Origin: Shewanella maritima
GTDB lineage: Bacteria; Pseudomonadota; Gammaproteobacteria; Enterobacterales; Shewanellaceae
Reading direction: 5' to 3'
Length of the DNA: 64,000 nucleotides
Assembly (NCBI RefSeq): GCF_004295345.1
Contig: NZ_CP036200.1
Coordinates: 1,302,001-1,366,000, forward strand
Position 1 is the first letter of the stretch. Each line of letters starts with the position of its first letter. This document shows positions 60,625 to 64,000 of this stretch, one piece after another. The notes under the pieces were generated by a model that was given only the letters and a program-made list of their open reading frames with translations, was not told the DNA's origin and made no database searches. Position numbers and translations under genes: made by a program.

Positions 60625-61821
60625 ATGACAGTCAAAACCATCACAACTTTTGGTACACCTCATTCAAAAAGCACGAAAAAAGCCATGCTTCTAGGTTGTG
60701 GCGAACTCGGTAAAGAAGTTGCCATTGAACTGCAACGCTATGGCGTTGAAGTGATTGGTGTTGACCGCTACCCAAATGCTCCTGCGATGCAGGTTGCACA
60801 TCGTTTTCACACGATAAACATGCTTGACGCTGATGCACTAAAAGCCATCATAGAGCAAGAAAAGCCGGATTTAATTATCCCTGAAATCGAAGCTATCGCC
60901 ACCCAAGCATTGGTTGAGTTAGAAGCCCAAGGCCTGCACGTCGTACCGACGGCAAAAGCCACCCAGCTCACCATGGACCGTGAAGGTATTCGCCGCCTAG
61001 CTGCAGAAACCTTAGGTGTACCAACCTCGCCTTATTTCTTCTGTGATACTAAAGCTGAGTTTGATGAAGCCGTGGCAAAAATTGGTATGCCTTGTGTGGT
61101 GAAGCCGGTAATGAGCTCATCAGGTAAAGGCCAAAGCGTGGTAAAAGTCACAGCTGATATTGATAGCGCCTGGAATTATGCCCAAGAAGGCGGCCGTGCA
61201 GGTAAAGGCCGAGTGATTGTTGAAGGGTTTGTTAAGTTCGACTACGAAATCACCTTGCTAACGGTAAGTGCAGTCAACGGTATTCATTATTGTGCACCAA
61301 TTGGTCATCGCCAAGAAGATGGTGACTACCGTGAATCATGGCAGCCACAAGCGATGCCAGCTCACGTGTTAGAAAAAGCACAAGCTATGAGTAAAAAAGT
61401 GGTTGAGGCACTTGGCGGCTATGGTTTGTTTGGCGTTGAATTATTTATTCAAGGTGATGAAGTTTACTTCTCTGAAGTATCACCTCGCCCACACGATACA
61501 GGTTTAGTCACCCTGATCAGCCAGGATGTATCTGAGTTTGCCCTACATGCACGTGCTATTTTAGGGCTGCCAATCACACCTATTACCCAATTTGGCGCTA
61601 GTGCCAGTGCGGTAGTCCTTGCAGAGGGCACCTCGACTGATATTCGTTATGAAGGCCTAGCTCAAGCACTTGAAGCGCCGCTGACTCAGCTACGTATTTT
61701 TGGAAAGCCAGACATTGATGGCCGCCGCCGCTTAGGTGTCGCCCTTGCTCGTGATAACTCAATTGACGCTGCGATTGAAAAAGCCAAACACAGCGCGGCT
61801 CAAGTAAAAGTGATTTTCTAA
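60625..61821 (+). CDS. purT: Formate-dependent phosphoribosylglycinamide formyltransferase (PurT)
   Basis: PurT uses formate and ATP to formylate GAR in purine synthesis, the folate-independent alternative to PurN. The 398-residue ATP-grasp product has [51 protein letters not shown] and [18 protein letters not shown], and a C-terminal [18 protein letters not shown]. It is monocistronic, with a terminator and a candidate PurR site. Confidence 0.97.
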   Translation: MTVKTITTFGTPHSKSTKKAMLLGCGELGKEVAIELQRYGVEVIGVDRYPNAPAMQVAHRFHTINMLDADALKAIIEQEKPDLIIPEIEAIATQALVELEAQGLHVVPTAKATQLTMDREGIRRLAAETLGVPTSPYFFCDTKAEFDEAVAKIGMPCVVKPVMSSSGKGQSVVKVTADIDSAWNYAQEGGRAGKGRVIVEGFVKFDYEITLLTVSAVNGIHYCAPIGHRQEDGDYRESWQPQAMPAHVLEKAQAMSKKVVEALGGYGLFGVELFIQGDEVYFSEVSPRPHDTGLVTLISQDVSEFALHARAILGLPITPITQFGASASAVVLAEGTSTDIRYEGLAQALEAPLTQLRIFGKPDIDGRRRLGVALARDNSIDAAIEKAKHSAAQVKVIF

Positions 61822-61849
61822 ATACCAACGGCGAACGTTGATGAATAAT

Positions 61850-61882
61850 AAAAAAACCAGTGAGCAATCACTGGTTTTTTAT
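61850..61882 (+). terminator. Terminator after purT
   Basis: AAAAAACCAGTGA-GCAA-TCACTGGTTTTTT is a perfect stem with T residues. Confidence 0.9.
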
Positions 61883-61950
61883 TAATTTCACTATTGGTAT
61901 CGAGCTTGAAATACATGTTAGTAAACTGCATTGAGAGATAGCCAGCTAGG

Positions 61951-62382
61951 CTATTTTTTCGGTAAGCCTTTACCATTTAGATGAAAATGCACTAAAAGCA
62001 AAAATCTCAGCAGCGACTTGAGTTTCAGCCCAGTGATACCTGTTGGCGACTTTTTGATAAGCTTAATGCGCTGGTACGCATCACATACTAACTGATAACT
62101 GTCTCGTCCCACATAGCGGTTAAACTCAGCATAGCCGGCAATTTGCTGAGCTTTCAACATCTCATTATTAAAGCTAAAACCCTGAGATAAAATAGTATCG
62201 AACGTCTGTGATTCTAATTTGTCCGCAATCAGCAACAGCTGTGATTCTTGCTGACCACTGCTTGCAACAAAGCGAATATTAGCCTCTAACTCAAATTGCA
62301 GTGCCCTGAGCTGACCGCGCTGCTTTTCCACACGACTGCGCTCTTTATCAAACACATCATAAAGTGACTTCCATATCGCCAC
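61951..62382 (-). CDS. Uncharacterised protein, 143 residues
   Basis: I do not recognise the family. The product is mostly helical, with no signal peptide. It starts AIWKSLYDVFDKERSRVEKQ, has a probable coiled coil (about residues 12-60) and a basic Lys-rich C-terminal third. No cysteine or metal motif is apparent beyond one Cys near residue 98. It lies 68 bp after the 2-hydroxyacid dehydrogenase gene on the same strand and could be co-transcribed with it. Confidence 0.6.
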   Translation of the reverse strand: MAIWKSLYDVFDKERSRVEKQRGQLRALQFELEANIRFVASSGQQESQLLLIADKLESQTFDTILSQGFSFNNEMLKAQQIAGYAEFNRYVGRDSYQLVCDAYQRIKLIKKSPTGITGLKLKSLLRFLLLVHFHLNGKGLPKK

Positions 62383-62449
62383 ATTTATCTCCCTATTTCA
62401 TTAAACCCTTGTTGCGCTTGTATTACGATCTTACCTTTAGCAAACCCAG

Positions 62450-63478
62450 TTACACACAATTTATGGACTTACCATCAAGAAATCCGTGTACATTATCAAC
62501 GGCTATCGACAGCAAGTTTCTGCGCGCCTCAAATGTTGCCCAGGCAATATGAGGTGTTATTGTCACATTACTAGCCGACAAAAGCGGATTATCTGCACTT
62601 GGCGGCTCAGTTGATAACACGTCTAATCCGGCAAAACCTTTGCCGCTGTTTAGCCAATGGGCTAATGCAGCCTCATCAATTAAATCGCCTCTGGCGGTAT
62701 TAATCAGCAAGCAGCCCGGCTTTAACTTATCTAAGCTGGTTGGATTAATAAGCTGCTTAGTGTCATCCGTTAACGGGCAATGCAGTGATAATATGTCAGC
62801 TTGGGTAAGCACTGAGTCTAACTCACTCCAACTAATGCCTTGTGGTAGATCTGTTTTAGGCGTGGGCGTGCTAATTATCACGCGCATACCGAAAGCAAGC
62901 GCGATATTTGCAACCTGCTGACCAATATCTCCGTAGCCGACTAGCCCTAAGACTTTATCTTTAAGCGAGGTAAGCGGCGCTAAAGTAAAACAAAAATCGC
63001 GCTCGCGGCTCCAGACACCTTGTTTGACGGCGTTGTCGTGCAGACTGACCTGTTGGCAATGCTGTAAAATATGCGCAAACACCATTTGCGCCACAGCATC
63101 TGGGCCATAAGCGGGTACATTGGTGACCACTATGCCTTGCTGTTTCGCAGCCTTGCTATCAACCACATTAGTACCAGTGGCTAGCACACCAATGTATTTA
63201 AGCTGAGGTAACTGGGCTATAGATTGTCTATCAATCACAGTCTTATTGGTTAGTAACAGCTGTGCTCCATGAGCGCGCGCTAATAAGTCACCAGTCGCCG
63301 TATGTTCATAAACCTCTACTTCAGCACACTCTGACAATACCTGCCAATCTAAGTCACCCGGATTTAGGGTGTAGCCATCGAGTACCACTAATTTGGGCTT
63401 AGGTTTTGACATGTTTTTTGTCTCACCTACTTGTTTAGATGGCGCATTAACAGTTTTGTCACCTGACAGATTGCTCAA
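62450..63478 (-). CDS. D-2-hydroxyacid dehydrogenase (hydroxypyruvate/glycerate dehydrogenase-like)
   Basis: This is an NAD(P)-dependent oxidoreductase. The 342-residue product has GLVGYGDIGQQVANIA (nucleotide binding), the catalytic Arg in LINTARGDLIDE, Glu in GLDVLSTEPP and His in TPHIAWAT. VLATGTNVVDSKAA also matches the HprA/glycerate dehydrogenase type. TTG 63478 has AGGAG six bases upstream. An internal ATG at 63412 (SKPKPKLVVLDG) is the alternative start and gives the usual family length. Confidence 0.9.
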   Translation of the reverse strand: MSNLSGDKTVNAPSKQVGETKNMSKPKPKLVVLDGYTLNPGDLDWQVLSECAEVEVYEHTATGDLLARAHGAQLLLTNKTVIDRQSIAQLPQLKYIGVLATGTNVVDSKAAKQQGIVVTNVPAYGPDAVAQMVFAHILQHCQQVSLHDNAVKQGVWSRERDFCFTLAPLTSLKDKVLGLVGYGDIGQQVANIALAFGMRVIISTPTPKTDLPQGISWSELDSVLTQADILSLHCPLTDDTKQLINPTSLDKLKPGCLLINTARGDLIDEAALAHWLNSGKGFAGLDVLSTEPPSADNPLLSASNVTITPHIAWATFEARRNLLSIAVDNVHGFLDGKSINCV

Positions 63479-63511
63479 ATATGACTCCTTTTGCAGGTCA
63501 TTGACTACGAT

Positions 63512-64000
63512 TTAAAACCTAAATGACACGCCTGCATTCGCCTGACTTTGCCACATCACATTACCCTTGATATTCCACGCACAACGTGTGCTATCACAAA
63601 ACAAGGTTGAGCTAGAATTGAACAGAGTGGCAAACCCTTTAACTTCAGCAAAAACCGAGAAGTTATCAGTTAAGTCATAAGTTAAGCCACCGCCAATCGC
63701 CATCGAAAAGCGCGTCTCATTTGAAAACCCCTGATCAGGAGAGAGCTGAGTAGCACCTGCGCTGGCAGTGACGTAAGGTTTAAATGCATCACGACCTAAG
63801 AATAAGGTGCCACCTAGGTGGTAATAGCTAACGTCAACTTTATTAACTGGTGACGGGGTTTGCGAGAAAGTCGCAATTTCACTATTTTGCCTACTGTATA
63901 AGAAATACATGTTGCCAGGATGGTTGGTTGTGGTACCTAGCATTACGCCATAATTGTTCGACTCTTTTAATTTTAACGTCGAAGTAACATTGCCATCGTT
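63512..64000 (-). CDS. Outer-membrane beta-barrel protein (partial, N-terminus off window)
   Basis: The frame is open to the window's right edge, so the start is not seen. An internal ATG at 63943 is not the real start, because the residues before it continue a beta-strand pattern (VTSTLKLKESNNYGVMLG). Strands alternate throughout, with a short disulfide-sized loop (CDSTRCAW) and a C-terminal AGVSFRF that fits an outer-membrane BAM signal. It resembles OmpW/OmpA-like small barrels; the family is not assigned. Confidence 0.75.
   Translation of the reverse strand, partial: NDGNVTSTLKLKESNNYGVMLGTTTNHPGNMYFLYSRQNSEIATFSQTPSPVNKVDVSYYHLGGTLFLGRDAFKPYVTASAGATQLSPDQGFSNETRFSMAIGGGLTYDLTDNFSVFAEVKGFATLFNSSSTLFCDSTRCAWNIKGNVMWQSQANAGVSFRF

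Overview
The window looks like a chromosomal segment of a marine gammaproteobacterium, most likely Shewanella. The evidence is gene order and protein similarity recalled from memory: fMet tRNA-rimP-nusA, glmM-tpiA-secG-tRNA-Leu, rlmE-ftsH, greA-carB-carA-dapB-fklB, dnaK-dnaJ, proB-proA, a complete nqrABCDEF locus with apbE and nqrM, luxS, and two palindromic MITE-like elements of a kind common in Shewanella. There is no prophage, insertion sequence with a transposase, CRISPR array or rRNA operon. Most of the window is core housekeeping sequence.

Layout. 1-8133 (minus strand): nusA (cut by the window edge), rimP, two tRNAs, secG, tpiA, glmM, folP, ftsH and rlmE. yhbY diverges at 8226. 8626-15736: a MITE-like palindrome, greA, carB, carA, dapB, fklB. 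15824-19962: an M48 protease lipoprotein, dnaJ and dnaK, with two sigma-32-like promoters upstream of dnaK. 20318-24315: a DMT exporter, a small membrane protein, proA and proB. 24524-31249: a purine/uracil-type permease, a candidate structured RNA, an M17 aminopeptidase, pepD and dinB. 31480-36013: a chemoreceptor, paired bacterioferritins, nqrM and apbE. 36040-41898: nqrF to nqrA. 42330-47526: TonB receptor, luxS, orphan TRAP binding lipoprotein, bolA, alkB-like. 47706-51338: paired PH-domain membrane proteins, a DUF924 protein and uspA. 51633-54032: aldehyde dehydrogenase and TetR regulator separated by a second MITE-like element. 54267-57584: a tightly coupled OmpV/MipA - DUF3019 - response regulator - histidine kinase operon. 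57581-64000: DUF1289, DUF4136 lipoprotein, yiaV/yiaW-like pair, purT, an unknown gene, a 2-hydroxyacid dehydrogenase and a partial outer-membrane protein.

Four genes (ftsH, the NCS2 permease, the M17 aminopeptidase and dinB) are each broken by the apparent loss of one base in a G/C homopolymer. All four reading frames are otherwise fully conserved. Because ftsH is normally essential, a systematic base-calling or assembly undercount of G runs is the leading explanation. A real mutational burst or phase variation is the alternative.

The least explained stretch is 26074-26530. On the minus strand it carries a good sigma-70 promoter, a roughly 420-nt transcript unit rich in GGA motifs placed in hairpin loops (CsrA-type sites), a 29-codon ORF with a good ribosome binding site, and a strong terminator.
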